Assembly (NCBI GenBank): GCA_009823395.1
Contig: CM020505.1
Span: 24,541,629 to 24,605,628, forward strand
DNA from: Thamnaconus septentrionalis
Lineage: Eukaryota > Chordata > Actinopteri > Tetraodontiformes > Monacanthidae
Reading direction: 5' to 3'
Length of the DNA stretch: 64,000 bases
Within the stretch, counting starts at the first letter, position 1; the number at the start of each line of letters is the position of its first letter. The notes below the pieces were generated by a model. It saw only the letters and a program-made list of their open reading frames with translations, was not told the DNA's origin and did not search any database. Position numbers and translations under genes: made by a program. This document shows, one piece after another, positions 44,622 to 57,274 of the stretch.

Positions 44622-44720
44622 GATAATCACATTTGTGTTTGTTTCCTCTTGGCCTCAGGCGCGATGTTAATAGGCTCTGTAGAAAAACAATCAGGCTAAT
44701 TATTGGATGGTGGTAATAAT
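44330..44720. promoter_or_regulatory. candidate conserved non-coding element with internal (CAG)12
   Basis: Words such as CACATTTTGATTAGCAGC, GCCGCTAATTTAAATTGG, CGATAATCACATTTG and AATCAGGCTAATTATTGG flank a pure CAG repeat at 44584-44620. The non-repeat parts read like conserved regulatory DNA, and the CAG tract would be an expansion inside the element. Confidence 0.35.
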
Positions 44721-44984
44721 AATAAAAATAATACTTTTTAAGAATTGAAGTCTTACAACAGCTTTAATTATTTTGTGGTTTTAAAACCCTAATATCAAAT
44801 ATTCATTAAATTCTGCAGTTGTTCTGACAGCAGCAACATTCTCAACAAACTGCACTTGAGACTTGTAAATGTACCAGACACTGTCTGCCTCACATCGAAG
44901 ACTAGTTAGACTGGTTAGACTGGTGAGACTAGTCTGTCTCAGACTCTGTCTGAGAGTTGATGTTCCATCACAAGGAGACACGAT

Positions 44985-45043
44985 GAGCAGCAGCAGCAGC
45001 AGCAGTCGTAGTCACAGCAGCAGCAGCAGCAGCAGTCGTAGTC

Positions 45044-45096
<53 letters not shown>
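44985..45096. repeat. interrupted CAG repeat with duplicated interruption
   Basis: (CAG)n with the interruption AGTCGTAGTCACAGC occurring twice and a third partial AGTCACAG at the end, so the block partly arose by duplication of a larger unit. Confidence 0.95.
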
Positions 45097-46639
45097 CACA
45101 GTGAGCCCCCTGGTGGACTCTGCTGACAGCCACAGCCCAGCAGCACCCTGTGTTCCCCTCACATGGTCGTGGACGAGGCTTCTCCAGCCGCCTCTGGTCC
45201 CCCCTGCTCCACCTGCCTTGCACCCAGTAAGGTCTGCTGACCTCCTTCCTGAAGCCCTGAAACTCTCCATTCTTCTGCTGGTCTTGTTTCTGCAGCAGAG
45301 CTGTCACATGACCAGCCTCATTAATGTGCATCACCAAACCCCTCAATGGAAACACAACACTGGTGATTGGATTTGGAATTTTTTTAAACACAATTTTGTA
45401 AAAGTTCACCTTGAGTTTGCTGGACATTGGCCACTGGATTGTGGCAGATGATATCTTTCTCTTCCTGGACTGCAGTCCTCTTGAACTTAGATGTTGTTTC
45501 AGATGTCTCTGTCAGATGTCAGCAGGTTTAGTGAGTGGATCAGTTGCAGTTAGCAACCTTACTAGCTGCTCAGTGAGGTTAGCATGGTTAGCTTGGGCTC
45601 AATTAGGAGACATTTCTCAGCTCCAGTGGTGCCACTGGTTTTACTCTTGGAATGAGTGAATCCAAGCTTCTGTCAGCAGTCTGAAAGTCTGAAAGTCAAG
45701 TTTTGGTGAACTGTGTGTTGGAGAAGGTGCAACCAGCCTCTGAGGGTCATTGGAGGTCATTGGAGGTTGGAGGGCTCAGAAACAGAAGACTCAGGCTGAG
45801 ACTGAGACACTCAGTTGTTGTGAGGCGCTGAAACTTCCTGCATCCTTGGAGTCACTGTCATGTCAAAGTGAAACGGATTATTGAACATATTCTCACTTTT
45901 GTTGACTTCCTCCAGATGTTCTGCTGGCTGAAGCTAAAGCTCCAGGGCCGTGTGCACTGATGGCTTCATGCAATGACTTGAACAGCTCTCTAATCCGGAA
46001 CAGACTCGTGCAGAGGTCTTGGATAGTTGAAGGGGAAACAGAGAATTAATTCTATTTCATTAACTTTTACTGCCTTCTGTGCTTTTCTCTTGGTGCAGCA
46101 CTTTGGGGGAGAGAGCACTTTGTTTTTAACTATTCACCTCATCTACACACATTTAGTCCATTCTCAAGCATTTGCAATTCTTTTTTTTACACCCAGCCCC
46201 CATCCCCAGCCCCCGAGCCAAATTATTGATGAATTTCCATCAGCCTCCCTGGAGTCTTGAATCAGCCTTTTAGGAAAGGCGTCCCGGATCACTGGCTTCA
46301 ACAACACAAGCAGACAAATTGAGCTGCGGCCTGTTTGTTCCCCCAGTGCACCATCAACACCATAAACACCTCCAGTCACTGACTTTCCAGATGGCCACGT
46401 CCTCGCCACCCCACAGTTCATAGCTCCAAACCTGCTAGCACACACATTAGCATCGGGTCACTGCTCATCCCAGGAGAGAGAGAGAGAGAGAATATTGTCT
46501 TTGTCGTGCATGACATGTGTCTTGCATCACAGGAAGTAGTGTGTGTTTCTAGCAGTGTACTAGTCAGTCAGTTTGATACCATCACCTCCCAGTTGAACAT
46601 CACTGTCAGTGGCATCGCACTGCAACACTGTGCCCAGTT

Positions 46640-46880
46640 TGCTGTGGCGATGCAGACGAATACAAGCCGATTAAACGTCTGAGCAAAACATTTGGAGGAC
46701 TTTGCTAATTTAACTTTGCAGCTCCACTTCCTCCTCATTAAGCAGCAGCATTTACACGTCCCAACATCATAATTATTGTAGCAATGAAACGCGGCAAACT
46801 TGAGACTCAGAATTAATTCACTTTATACTGGAGGCTGCAAAGGCTCGGAGGTTCGCCAGACTTTATTTTATTACCGTCCA
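46640..46880. promoter_or_regulatory. candidate conserved non-coding element
   Basis: Repeat-free block with GCCGATTAAACGTC, TTTGCTAATTTAACTTTGC, CATAATTATTGTAGC and CAGAATTAATTCAC words and several CpGs. Confidence 0.4.
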
Positions 46881-47619
46881 TCTTCTACTGCTGGCTCAAC
46901 ACACGAGTCACACTCTGAATGGACATAGCTTTTATATGACACGGTGTTTGCTGATACACTCATCATTAGTAAAATACTAACAATGTACTTCATCAAATGC
47001 AGTTTTACAAATGTGGCCTGCAGAAATGATCTCAAGGACATTTAGAAATAATTGGAATTGCACTCTTGAAAAGGCTTTAAAGACAATCAGAGTGGCAGCA
47101 ATAAGTGAGATAAAGACACAAAGGAAGTGCAGTTCAAATTCCTCTCATTGACGCAGTGATTTCACGTTGCTGACTGGCCGATGGGCTCGACACTCCAGAC
47201 TGGTGGATGTCTGCTTCCACATTAATACCACTTGTGAAGGGCCAGTGGTCCGTGAACGAGTGCTTCAAAGTCAGAGCCAAAGTTTTCACAGACAGCGTGC
47301 AGGTTCCAGTCGTCTCACATGCAAAATGACTTCTCCTCTGATCCATTTGTTTTTGCTGGAAAACGGCCTGGAAAATTGAGGCCGATACATTTCTGTCCTG
47401 TTCAGTTCTTCATGGTAACGTTGCCTTCAAATGTCATTGACGAGAGTGAAGGTCTGAGAGGTCCCAGGTGTTTGCTGCTGCAGTTCCTGGTGGATCTGCT
47501 GTGTGGAACCACCTTCTTGGAACAATTTGCTGGAGCGACTCGGCCTGGCAGTCGCAGCCAGTGTGACGCTGCTGCTGGCTGACCTGCTTTTCAGCGACTG
47601 GCTTTGTTGAAGTGAACTT

Positions 47620-48290
47620 CCAAAGATGTGTTCACAGGTCTGCGCGAGATTTATCCTGTATTTAATTGCAGCGGAGAGCAATCAGTCTCTGCCCTGCAAA
47701 TCCTTGCGAAAGCTGAGCTTTACAATAGAGCCGTAATTGCAGGAGTTTAATTGGCTGCCAATGCTCTGCTCCTGCTGCCTGCTTGCATTGAAGAGGCCAA
47801 TAATTAGAAACAGGGAGAAATTAGGTGGCAATTTTGTCTTGGCAATTATCATAATGCAAAAGAAGTGCCATTAGTATTGTTAGCCCCCCAGTACGTAATC
47901 CTTTGACTCTGTCAAGTCCCTCTCTTGGCTGCCGGCTGCAACAACTCTTGATTTCCCAGCAGCCTTTGCACTCCCTCAGTCACTACTTAAGCTATCAGCT
48001 ATCCAGGCCAGTCGCTGCATTTGCAGTCAAACTAGCGGACAGAAACGGAGCCGCAGTTGTGGGAGGATTAGAAGTGACGGCATTAACACACTGTTCCCTT
48101 TAAAGGTATACGAACTGGCTCTTAATCCTCTTCCACTTTGTCAACCATGAAATTGTGTCTGATATGACAGAGAATTTAATGCAGTCGACAAATATTGTGT
48201 TTTGGGCCGAGGGGCATTTCATTTTGTCACAGGATTTTATTACTGTTATTATTATTATCATTATTACCAGTTTGACACGTTTCCTTTCCT
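47620..48290. promoter_or_regulatory. candidate conserved non-coding element pair
   Basis: Two blocks (47620-47900 and 48060-48290) are microsatellite-free apart from a short ATT run. They are rich in homeodomain-like words: GTATTTAATTGCAGCGG, CCGTAATTGCAGG, TTTAATTGGCTGCC, CCAATAATTAG, GGCAATTATCATAATGC and AGAATTTAATGCAGTCG. This is the strongest enhancer-like texture in the window. Confidence 0.45.
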
Positions 48291-48769
48291 GAAAGTCAAA
48301 GTATGTTTTACATTATGCCCCAAACAGAACAAGAAGCTGCCGTGTGTGTGTGTGTGTGTGTGTGTGTGCATGCGCACCAGTTCAGCTCTAACTGAATACG
48401 GTGTCAGAGCTTCAGCTTTACACATTTAGATTGTTTGAAACTAAATTGTCTCTTCAACAAAACGTCTCATCTTTTATGTCATTTATTTTTTTTTACCTTA
48501 ATCTGAAGGTCAGTTCATTACCACTGTGTGTTTGGGCCAGCGACTTTACAACAATCTGACCTTCTGTTAAACTTGAAGTGTGAGCAATAAGCTGAAATTG
48601 TTTCTCTAATGGAACTAATTATGTGTAGAACCACAGTTTCTAAATAGAAAACCTTTAAACAAAGTCCTCAATTATCAAGTCATTCATGTGCTCAGCAACA
48701 ACCCTGTGTTGAAAACATTCATTACTCCGTCCAGTTGCAAAGTGTATTTTTTTTCACCATCAACTCCTT

Positions 48770-48960
48770 TTTGTATGAAAAAGATGAAAGGATAATGGGG
48801 CTGAGGGGATAAAGGGCTGGCCATGCATCACAATATCATTCTGATCATTATCTCTCTTATCAGCTAATAATGTCATTAGCGATGCTGTCTAGAGATGATT
48901 TCTCTCATTATTTCAGCCACTGTTTCTCGCTTTGGAGCATTTTTTCCCCTGTTTGCAGTT
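48770..48960. promoter_or_regulatory. candidate conserved non-coding element
   Basis: Contains AGGATAATGGGGC, CATGCATCACAATATC, TCATTATCTCTCTTATCAGC and TAATAATGTCATTAGCG. These include GATA, POU and homeobox-like words in a repeat-free block. Confidence 0.4.
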
Positions 48961-49414
48961 TTTTTGTTTGTTGTGGTCGAAGCTGAAGGACCATTGAACC
49001 TCTTCTCTGCTTCTTCTACTGGGTGAAAGACCGCAAAACAGAACAGACGATGTCAGAAAAGGGGCCGTTTTTCACCGTTAGCTCATACTTTCAAAATAAA
49101 AGAAGGAATAAAAAGTAAAGGATGGGTTTTCCTCCTTCCTGGACAGTTTGCTGTCGTGTTGGAGGCTCGTTGTTGTCAGAACTCTGGTGTTGGAGACCTG
49201 GAGGCTCGCTCCAATTGTTTCTTCTGCAGCTTCAGACTGTTAGGCTGCAGAACTCTCACTGCCCCTCCTCCCCCCAGCTAAGAGCCACACATGAGGAACT
49301 TTACAATTATGATAATGTTTCATTATTGGGGGAAGGATTTGACGCTGGATGGGAAACGAGGCTGAATTTTGCACCACAAAGAAAATAAAGGTTGGATTTG
49401 AACCTGTCAGTGAG

Positions 49415-49585
49415 GAGGGATGTAGGGAGGGATGGAGGGATGGAGGGAGGGATGTAGGGAGGGATGGAGGGATGGAGGGATGGAGGGAGGGATGGAGGGA
49501 TGGAGGGAGGGAGGAAGGGAGGGATGGAGGGAGGGATGTAGGGAGGGATGGAGGGATGGAGGGATGGAGGGATGGAGGGAGGGAG
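49415..49585. repeat. GATGGAGGGA minisatellite, G-quadruplex prone
   Basis: About 170 bp of 4-, 8- and 12-base purine units (GGGA, GGAT, TGTAGGGAGGGA). G-triplets on the plus strand occur at short spacing throughout. Confidence 0.95.
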
Positions 49586-49913
49586 CGACACGCTCAGGAG
49601 GATTGACGGGCTGTTTGTCTCCTGGGCTAAGCCGGTGTTGTCGGAGGCAAATTAGCAGGAGGCCGTTATCTCTGCGCAGGAACACAAGAGGTGCTGATAC
49701 GCGGCTGAGTAATGAAGGCAAAATGACTTTGGAAATCAGCGAGTCCTTCACCATTAACGCTGAACAGCCCTCTGTGGCTTCCAAGCAATCAGACCACGGG
49801 ACGTTTACAAAAGATTTTAATTTGGACGCATTATCCAAACTCCTGGCAGAGCTGAAAGGCAAAGACGTTCACTGCAACACCAGATTCACAACCATAAGTT
49901 TGAAGGTCAACCA

Positions 49914-49948
<35 letters not shown>

Positions 49949-50064
49949 TGTTACTGCTGCTGCTGCTGCTCCTGTGACTGCTGCTCCTGTTACTGCTGCT
50001 GCTGCTGTTGTTACTACAGCAGCAGCAGCAGCAGTAACAGGAGCAGCACTAGCAGCAGCAGTAA

Positions 50065-50103
<39 letters not shown>

Positions 50104-50163
50104 CAGGAGCAGCAGCAGCAGCAGTAACAACAGCAGCAGCAGCAGTAACAGGAGCAGACGCTG
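49914..50163. repeat. CTG/CAG palindrome (inverted trinucleotide array)
   Basis: The left half is CTG with interruptions (TCCTGTTACTG, TCCTGTGACTG). The right half is CAG with the matching reversed interruptions (CAGTAACAGGAGCAG). The centre is near GTTGTTACTACAGCAG, about 50012-50021, with almost no spacer. The whole 250 bp can fold into one long hairpin on either strand. Confidence 0.95.
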
Positions 50164-50394
50164 AAAATGTTTTTGGCTTCCGCGTCATGCGGCTCCCATC
50201 GAGCATGTAGCAGCAGCATCACTTCCCATCATGTCTCTGTAACTCCCATGATGCATCAGGATGCATCAGTCAATCAGAAGGAGCAGAAACACAGCAGTAG
50301 CAACGTACGCAGGGAGTTTAAAGCTCTTTTCTGGTGATTTTCTGGCCTTTCTAATTTTTTATTAAAATCTGCAATATAAAGATTTATAATGTGC

Positions 50395-50560
50395 AGCATT
50401 TCAGGTCAAAGGTCGTCCTGTCAGGTGTTTCTTTTTGTGTTGCGGTTGAATGGGTGAAACTGCTTTTTGGGTCCGTATGGGGTTTTTGTCTGCAGTACCT
50501 GGAGTGGCCACTGGGGCAGACAGGCCAGTCTGGTATCCAGCTCTTATAATAAAACATCCA
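50395..50560 (+). repeat. dispersed repeat D, copy 1
   Basis: Shares with 51570-51765 (opposite strand) the phrases TCAGGTCAAAGGTCGTC, CAGGTGTTTCTTTTTGTG, CCGTATGGGGTTTTTG, GAGTGGCCAC and TTATAATAAAACATCCATG. No gene in it. Confidence 0.8.
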
Positions 50561-51010
50561 TGGCGGTAAAAAGCAGCTATCAGGCCGATAGCGGCTCGCC
50601 GTTTCCAACAGCGTGGAGGAGAATCACTAATGAGAGCCGGAGCGGAGAATAAAGGAGGGGGGGGGATTAATGAACACCAGGGCTTTGAGGGGGTTAGTTA
50701 CACAGTAACACACTCACTTTGTACAGTGTCTGTTAGGTGAGAATATTCACTGTCTTTTTCACGCGTCTCGGCTGTATTGAATGGCGCCGCCGCCGCCGCC
50801 GCCGCCTCGGCGCTCCGAGCAGCTCAGAGCAGCTCGGAGGAGCTCGGAGGAGCGCGGAGGAGCTCGGAGGAGCAGCGTTCTGCTGATGGAATCAAAAAAA
50901 GCCTCTTTCACAAATTCAAATGAGGTGCACTCAGCTGTGATTGGTATTGGAAAAGCATTTGTCGGAACAGAGGCTCACAGGAGGCTCCTTAAATACAAGG
51001 CAATCACAAT
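50540..51010. promoter_or_regulatory. candidate conserved blocks with (GCC)n
   Basis: Blocks 50560-50650 and 50890-51005 are repeat-poor, with AATCACTAATGAGAGCC, AAATTCAAATGAGGTGC, TGATTGGTATTGG and TTAAATACAAGGCAATC words. Between them lie a (GCC)8 repeat (50780-50806) and AGCTCGGAGG tandem copies (50820-50872). Confidence 0.3.
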
Positions 51011-51205
51011 GTCGGGGGGGAGGTGTGCCTGGACTGCAGAGTGGTGGTGGTGTGTGGTGTGGGGGGGGGGCAGGACAAAGGATTATGATGGTAATAAGCA
51101 GTAAACCAAAACAAAGTCACCCCCCATCTTTCATTTTCTCTCTCTCTCCTCCTCCCTCCACTTTGTGCACATGTCTCTCACCCTTAAATAGTCTAAGCCC
51201 CCATC

Positions 51206-51320
51206 ACACACACACACGCACACACACACACACACACACATTGACAGCCCCCCCTTTTTTTCTTTTCCAACGTTCCTTGAGCTACAATTTAAAACTCATT
51301 TCTCATTATTTGCGGCGAAT

Positions 51321-51371
<51 letters not shown>
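51206..51371. repeat. two (CA)n microsatellites
   Basis: CA at 51206-51240 and (CA)24 at 51323-51370. Confidence 0.95.
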
Positions 51372-51373
<2 letters not shown>

Positions 51374-51569
51374 CGCACACACCATGTGTAATGTGCTGAG
51401 GCTGTGACGGCTGCTGGCAGCTCTCGTGCAGATGCAGCTGCCTTCACTACGGCCAGAGAGTTTATTCCAGCCGTCAGCACCTCTGCAGCCTCCAACTGGG
51501 AACCTTTCTGACCGTAACACCCGACCCAATGCCCCCCCCTCTCCCCCACTGGCACAGCCAGTCAGGGCC

Positions 51570-51765
51570 TTCCAAGCATAAAGCATCATGGATGTTGTAT
51601 TATTATAAGAACTGGCACACAGTGATTCTTTCCTGGTGGCCACTCACGGTACTACAGCCAAAAACCCCATACGGCCCCCATCCGACTGCAATACAAAAGA
51701 AACACCTGTAAAACAGCAGACAAGACGACCTTTGACCTGACACATAGTTCATAATGAATATTCCT
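51570..51765 (-). repeat. dispersed repeat D, copy 2, inverted
   Basis: Reverse-complement partner of 50395-50560, about 1 kb away, with substitutions throughout (for example GGTGGCCACTCACGGTAC here against CAGTACCTGGAGTGGCC there). Confidence 0.8.
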
Positions 51766-51870
51766 ATTGTAGATTTTTAAGTTCTGGTCTCTTAGTTTTC
51801 AAAAAATATATATAAAGGTAAAACAAATCACAAGAAAGAGCAAGCACAGACGTTTCCTCAGTCTTCCTCA

Positions 51871-51901
<31 letters not shown>

Positions 51902-52200
51902 ACAGCATGAAGCTTTTTGGATTCACACCTGACAAAGGGAAACAACCAGGAGGCCTGAACGAGAAACTCATCTTCTGTGGTTTAATGAGGTGGAGAACAT
52001 CTGGCAGCTCTGTTGTTGTCTTCACAGCTGTTTTCTGAGTAAATTCTCATTTATATTTAATGCCAATATATTTATATTTTTTCTCATTCATTTGATCAGA
52101 TGACAAGCTAAATGATTAGCCCTGTGTGAGAAGAGAATATATGATGAGGTCATTTCCTGGACGAGCCTGCACACTGAGGAAGCCCTCAGTGTTGGAAACA

Positions 52201-52253
<53 letters not shown>

Positions 52254-52493
52254 AGACTAATAAGCATCTTTCAGATGGACACCTGAGTGCTGCTGCCAGT
52301 TTCTATTGTTTGACTCAAACTGATGGGGCCTTGCACCTCTTTTATTTTTATGATGAACTTTCTGGAGAGTTGTTAACAAACATCATGCGGTGCCTTTAAT
52401 GAGAGGCTGTCGTCTTTCCCAGAATTCCCTCCCACTCTTCCTGCTGACAACAGCCACGCAGCGTACAGTTTATGTGTCTTTGTTGGTCGCAGT

Positions 52494-52539
<46 letters not shown>

Positions 52540-55384
52540 GGTCGGGGTGGTGGGGGTGTGCAGGAGAGTGTAACAGGCGTGATTAGGGCCTCAGGAACAC
52601 AGGAGTGAGTGTCTGAGGGGACGAGCAGCAGATTGTGTTGGAAGTGAGTGAGTGTGGCAGCGGAGGCCTCGCTCACTTTATCACAGCCGCAGCAGCACTT
52701 TCTCTCTTCATGTCCACCCAGCCAGCCATCCCCCCTATCTGCACCACCACTGGTCCACACACACACACACTGTCTCTCTCCATGGATGGCTCAACACAAT
52801 CACTTGCCCCGCCCTCCCCCCCACCCCCCGACCACCAGTTATCCTTCACACGCTATCTCTTCATTCCAAACTGCTCTTTGTCCAAACGCTTTTCTCAATT
52901 TTGTTGGTGTTTGGAGAAGTGCAGAGCGCCGTCTGAACGACTGAAAGGGAAAAAATCACCGGCCACACTTCAGCACCACTGCACACCCACATTTCTTTCT
53001 TTCTTTCATTATTTATTTTTTCATCACTTAACGTGAGTCTTGTGAAAGCCGCCGCCGCCGCCGCCGCCGCCACCGCTGCTGCCACTGGACCTCCTCACCA
53101 GGTTGTTAGACCACCGCCGCTTTTGTTTGGTGTGCGGCGGCAGCAGCAAAGTGGCACTTTAAAAGGTGATTGAATTGTGGAGCAGCTGCAGCGTGTGACA
53201 GAGAGCCGAGTGGAGAAAGATGGAAGCCAAACCACGGAGGCCGAGCTCTCAACCTGCAAGAGGTTATTTTGATTCTGACGTATATATAAAGGACGGCTCA
53301 CTTTGCTTATTTACTTCTAATATCGATGGAGGTCCTGGTACATTTTTGTTTTTCATGGAGGGACAAAAAAACAAAACCCGTCCAAACTGTGGTGTAAATG
53401 AAGGGAAGCTGCAAATCATGTCGCTTTCAAAAATAACCTCAGTATCATTCCAGCACTGGAGGAAAACATGGTGTTAACTTCTACAATAAAACAGACTGTT
53501 GAATTTTCTGGGCAATTTGTTAACAGCAATACGAATGCGTGTGATGGTTTGGTTCCTCTTGAAGTGCTCCAATATTTGGTGGAATTTATGTGGCGTCCAA
53601 AGTTCCAGCAGGTCACCTGGAAATTGCATTAATCTGCTCCTTTAAATTCGCTATTTATTTTCTTGATGACTTTGATCAAGAAAGTGTCGAGTGCAGCTCA
53701 GCCAAGAATCAAATCATGTTGTCTAGATTAAGAATTCAATATTTTGTCCACTCATTGGACTGCAGATCATTGTTTCTGTCATTGAATAAATTTGATATTC
53801 ATCTCAAGTTCATCCCGAGAGTAAAAATCCATTTTAAGATGATAAAGGAAAAATGTTTCCTCCCATCTTTTAGACTCATAAAGAGAAACATGTTGTGTGA
53901 AGTGGCTGAGATGAGGTCAGTAGAACACACAAGTCGACCCTGACTTGTGTTTTGACCCAGTAGATGGAGGCAGTGAGGAGAAGCTGTGATTTCTGGCCCA
54001 GGCTGGCACTGCTTCACTCAGCTGCACTTCAAAACTGAAAATGATGCAAAGCAAAAAAATATGAAAGTGCAGGTCTGTTTCACCACGATAGCATCGCCTC
54101 AGTGTCGTCTTATCAGTCTTCCATTCTGCTCAAACCAGTTCTACACTTACTCACTGTCCCCAAATCTGTGCCCAGATTTTCAGCATCGCACTTGCGACCG
54201 CTCGGCTGTAAAATCTACACAAAATATCGGTTCAATGCAAATGGCCAGAGAAGACCATTTTTGTAGTGGCTTGAATCCACTGATATTATCAGATGAACGT
54301 TTGCCAGTGGTGATGCCTGAAGTACAAAAGAGAAATGAGTAAATCCGTGTCCTGAAGTGAGACAACTGCGTTAAAAATTGGCTGCCGCTTGTCTGAAAAT
54401 CAGCTTGACGGCAGAAACTAGTTTGCACTGGGCAACACGTCAGCGAGGAGCCGCAGTGAGGACGTGGTGAGCTGGAGTGGCTGATTGATCGGCCTGAAAT
54501 TAGCCATGGATTTGTGAGGAGCCGGCTCTGGAAAATCTATGGTACTCCAGGTTATCTACTGGGAATCATAGAGGGATGTAATGCAGTGAAATGGGCACAG
54601 AACAGAGTTAATAATGAGTTTACACTTCAGCCCCCATCCCAGTGATTTCCATTCACTGTGTGCAGCAGCTGACAAACAACACACACCCACAGGGACTCTC
54701 ACGCTGGGGAGAGAAGACGCAAGTGTTGGATTTGCAAATAGCACGACATAAAGAGTAAAACTTCCGAGACAGGATGTCAGAATCTGATTTCCATCTCAGT
54801 CCAGGACTGAATCTAGAAGTGGCTGACGAGTAGCGAGCTAATCAGAGAGTGAACTTCTTCTAGCAGAGGACCAAGTGCAGCAAAGTTTGTCTCCTCCTTT
54901 GGTGCTTCCAGTAACTGCGGGGCCTTTGTGTTCATTTCCACTGTCACAGCGGTGCCTTCACACGCTCACTTTATGTCAATCTGATTGAATAGTTTCAAAC
55001 TGCTGTGTCAGACTAACCCGTTTACATGGTAATGTATGATATGGGTATAGGGAATGGATTCATTTGTGGCTCCCCCACTGTCCTGCACTGGGACATGATC
55101 ACATGACCACACACAGTTGGAAAAACAAACTGGAACAAGCTTGTTGTGTTTCGTTGCCGGAGCAGGAAGTGATTCTCTTCACAACTGTGGCTCCTCCTTC
55201 CCGAACACAAGCTCCCACTGATGGAAGCAGTCTGACAAGACTATAACGTGGACTGTGATTGGATCAAAAATGAGGTGACTCCGCCTCCTCTCATCCAATC
55301 AAGCTTTCATTCAGATCATTTGATTGGATTAGAGTGTTTACACGACGTGATTTTATGATCCATCTAAATGCACACTTCTGTGGT

Positions 55385-55435
<51 letters not shown>

Positions 55436-56069
55436 CCAGCCAATCTGAAATGGCCCAAAGGGGTGTAAATGAATGAAAGTGCAAACACAGTCAATCTACT
55501 GACTGTGGTTCAGTTGCCCAGCAGCAGCTGCAGTCTGTTCCCTCAAAGCTACGTCATGAAACTCTTGACAGTCAAACCAGCACAACACTGCAGAAGCAGT
55601 GTGATGAGTTTAGCTGCTGGCAGGTGCAGATGAGGTTCCGACCATGTGGCCGTCTCCACCTCGGCCAATCAAGGAGACGTCAGTCTTAAAAAAATAAGCC
55701 CTCTGTTGTTCTCTGATCACTGTTGACTTTGATTCAGTGCTTGAGTCCCTGTCCCTGCTGCTGCAGCTGAACTATGTTAAAACTCTGTCAAACATCTGCA
55801 CTGTATTTCCCTGCTCTTGTCTCACTGGCTCTGCACAGCTTCAATTAGCTCAGGCTGCACTCAGTGAAAAACACTGTTGCAGTGGTCAGAGCGGGTGTAA
55901 GACATGATGAGTGTCTTTTGGATTTGGGCTTCCCTTAAGTCAGCGTATCTCAACTGGTGGGTGGCGACCCAAAAGTAGGTCATGGAGCTGTTTTGATTGG
56001 GTCGTGGGCTGTTCCCTTATTTTTTTTTTCTTTAAAGGGAGATATATATATATACACATATATATATAT

Positions 56070-56134
<65 letters not shown>

Positions 56135-57270
56135 GAGAGAGAGAATGTTGGGCATTTATTTTGCAGGACACTTCAATTTAACAATGTCAGTCATTTATTA
56201 ACTAGACATGACAGAAAGTGGGTGTTTAGTGTGTTTTATTGTTGTGGAATAAATGTAGCAGATGAATGAATGAATGAATGAATGTCGCAGTTCACCGCAG
56301 TCCAACATCAATTTTCGCTTCCTAAAACCAAATTCAAACCGAGCAGCTGCTATGATCAATGACCTGAGTGTCAGAGAGTTTGTGGTTGCTGCCTCAAAAA
56401 ACCACAGCAGGGTGAAAAAAAAATAAACGTGACGTGTTCAATAAACAATGACTGCATTGCAGTCAGGCTGCAAATAATAGTCAGCTTTTTTTGAGATATA
56501 GACAATTAACTTGTCTATGAAATGTTTAAAGACGGCTTGTCTTGCAAGTGTGCCAGTGTGTCAGTTTTTAAAAGACTTTGATGGAATCCTTGCTATGGAT
56601 AAGTGGCATTGTTATCTGCATGGGAATCAATAACACCTTCAGTCTGTCTTCAGATCCTCGCTGGTGCAAGCTAACGGTTCAATCCCTCCGTGGTGTTCCT
56701 CTGTCACACCTCTGATTGGCTGCTTCATCATGATGTTGGCTGACGGTCCACTGATGTTGTGTCATGATGAGTCCCCACACAATATTGACATCATTTTCAG
56801 TGTTGTACTGCAAATAGGAGGAGGCCGCTGTGTGGAGTCACGGATATAGATTATGGACACGGCGCCTCCTCTGGTCATTTATTTTGCCTGCTGAGGAGGA
56901 ACTACAGTAGTTGCTGGATGAGAGTGACCAGCGGGATTAACGTTAACACAAAAATAGTCTCAATAATAGGTTCAAAAGTAAAGAAACACTGTCTGCACAC
57001 ACTGTGCAGGACACATGCACACACACACACACACACAGGGAACCTGCTAGTTGTTGTGTTGGTCAGTTGTTGTGAAACGCTGTTGATCTTCATGGTTGTG
57101 TTTTGTCTGGATGATCAATTCTTTGTAAAATGCTTATTGATAAGCCATTAACTGGTGATTAGTTGCAAGACCTATTTATGGAACCGCCTATTGATTTTCA
57201 CTCCCACTTCACCGTTTTGACTGCAAAATAAATCCTGCTGGTTTCTTGGTTAGCAGTCACCCGTCTAACT
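51766..57270. other. intergenic, microsatellites only
   Basis: No gene was recognised in 5.5 kb. It holds GT repeats (51873-51898, 52203-52252, 52493-52518 followed by GA to 52541, 55387-55432), a GCC repeat (53048-53078), a CA/TA compound (56041-56130) and a CA repeat (57012-57038). Confidence 0.55.
56041..56130. repeat. compound TA/CA microsatellite
   Basis: TATATA, ACACATATATA, CACACACA, then (TA)24, followed by a short GA repeat. Confidence 0.97.
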
Positions 57271-57274
57271 CAGA

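Noticed and set aside
44869..45126. Ser-rich 85-codon frame
   Set aside because: Translation of an interrupted CAG repeat; no homology outside the repeat.
49690..49900. Open frame before the CTG palindrome ([18 protein letters not shown])
   Set aside because: Its only ATG context is inside a purine minisatellite, and no homology is known. The block is better explained as repeat-poor non-coding DNA.
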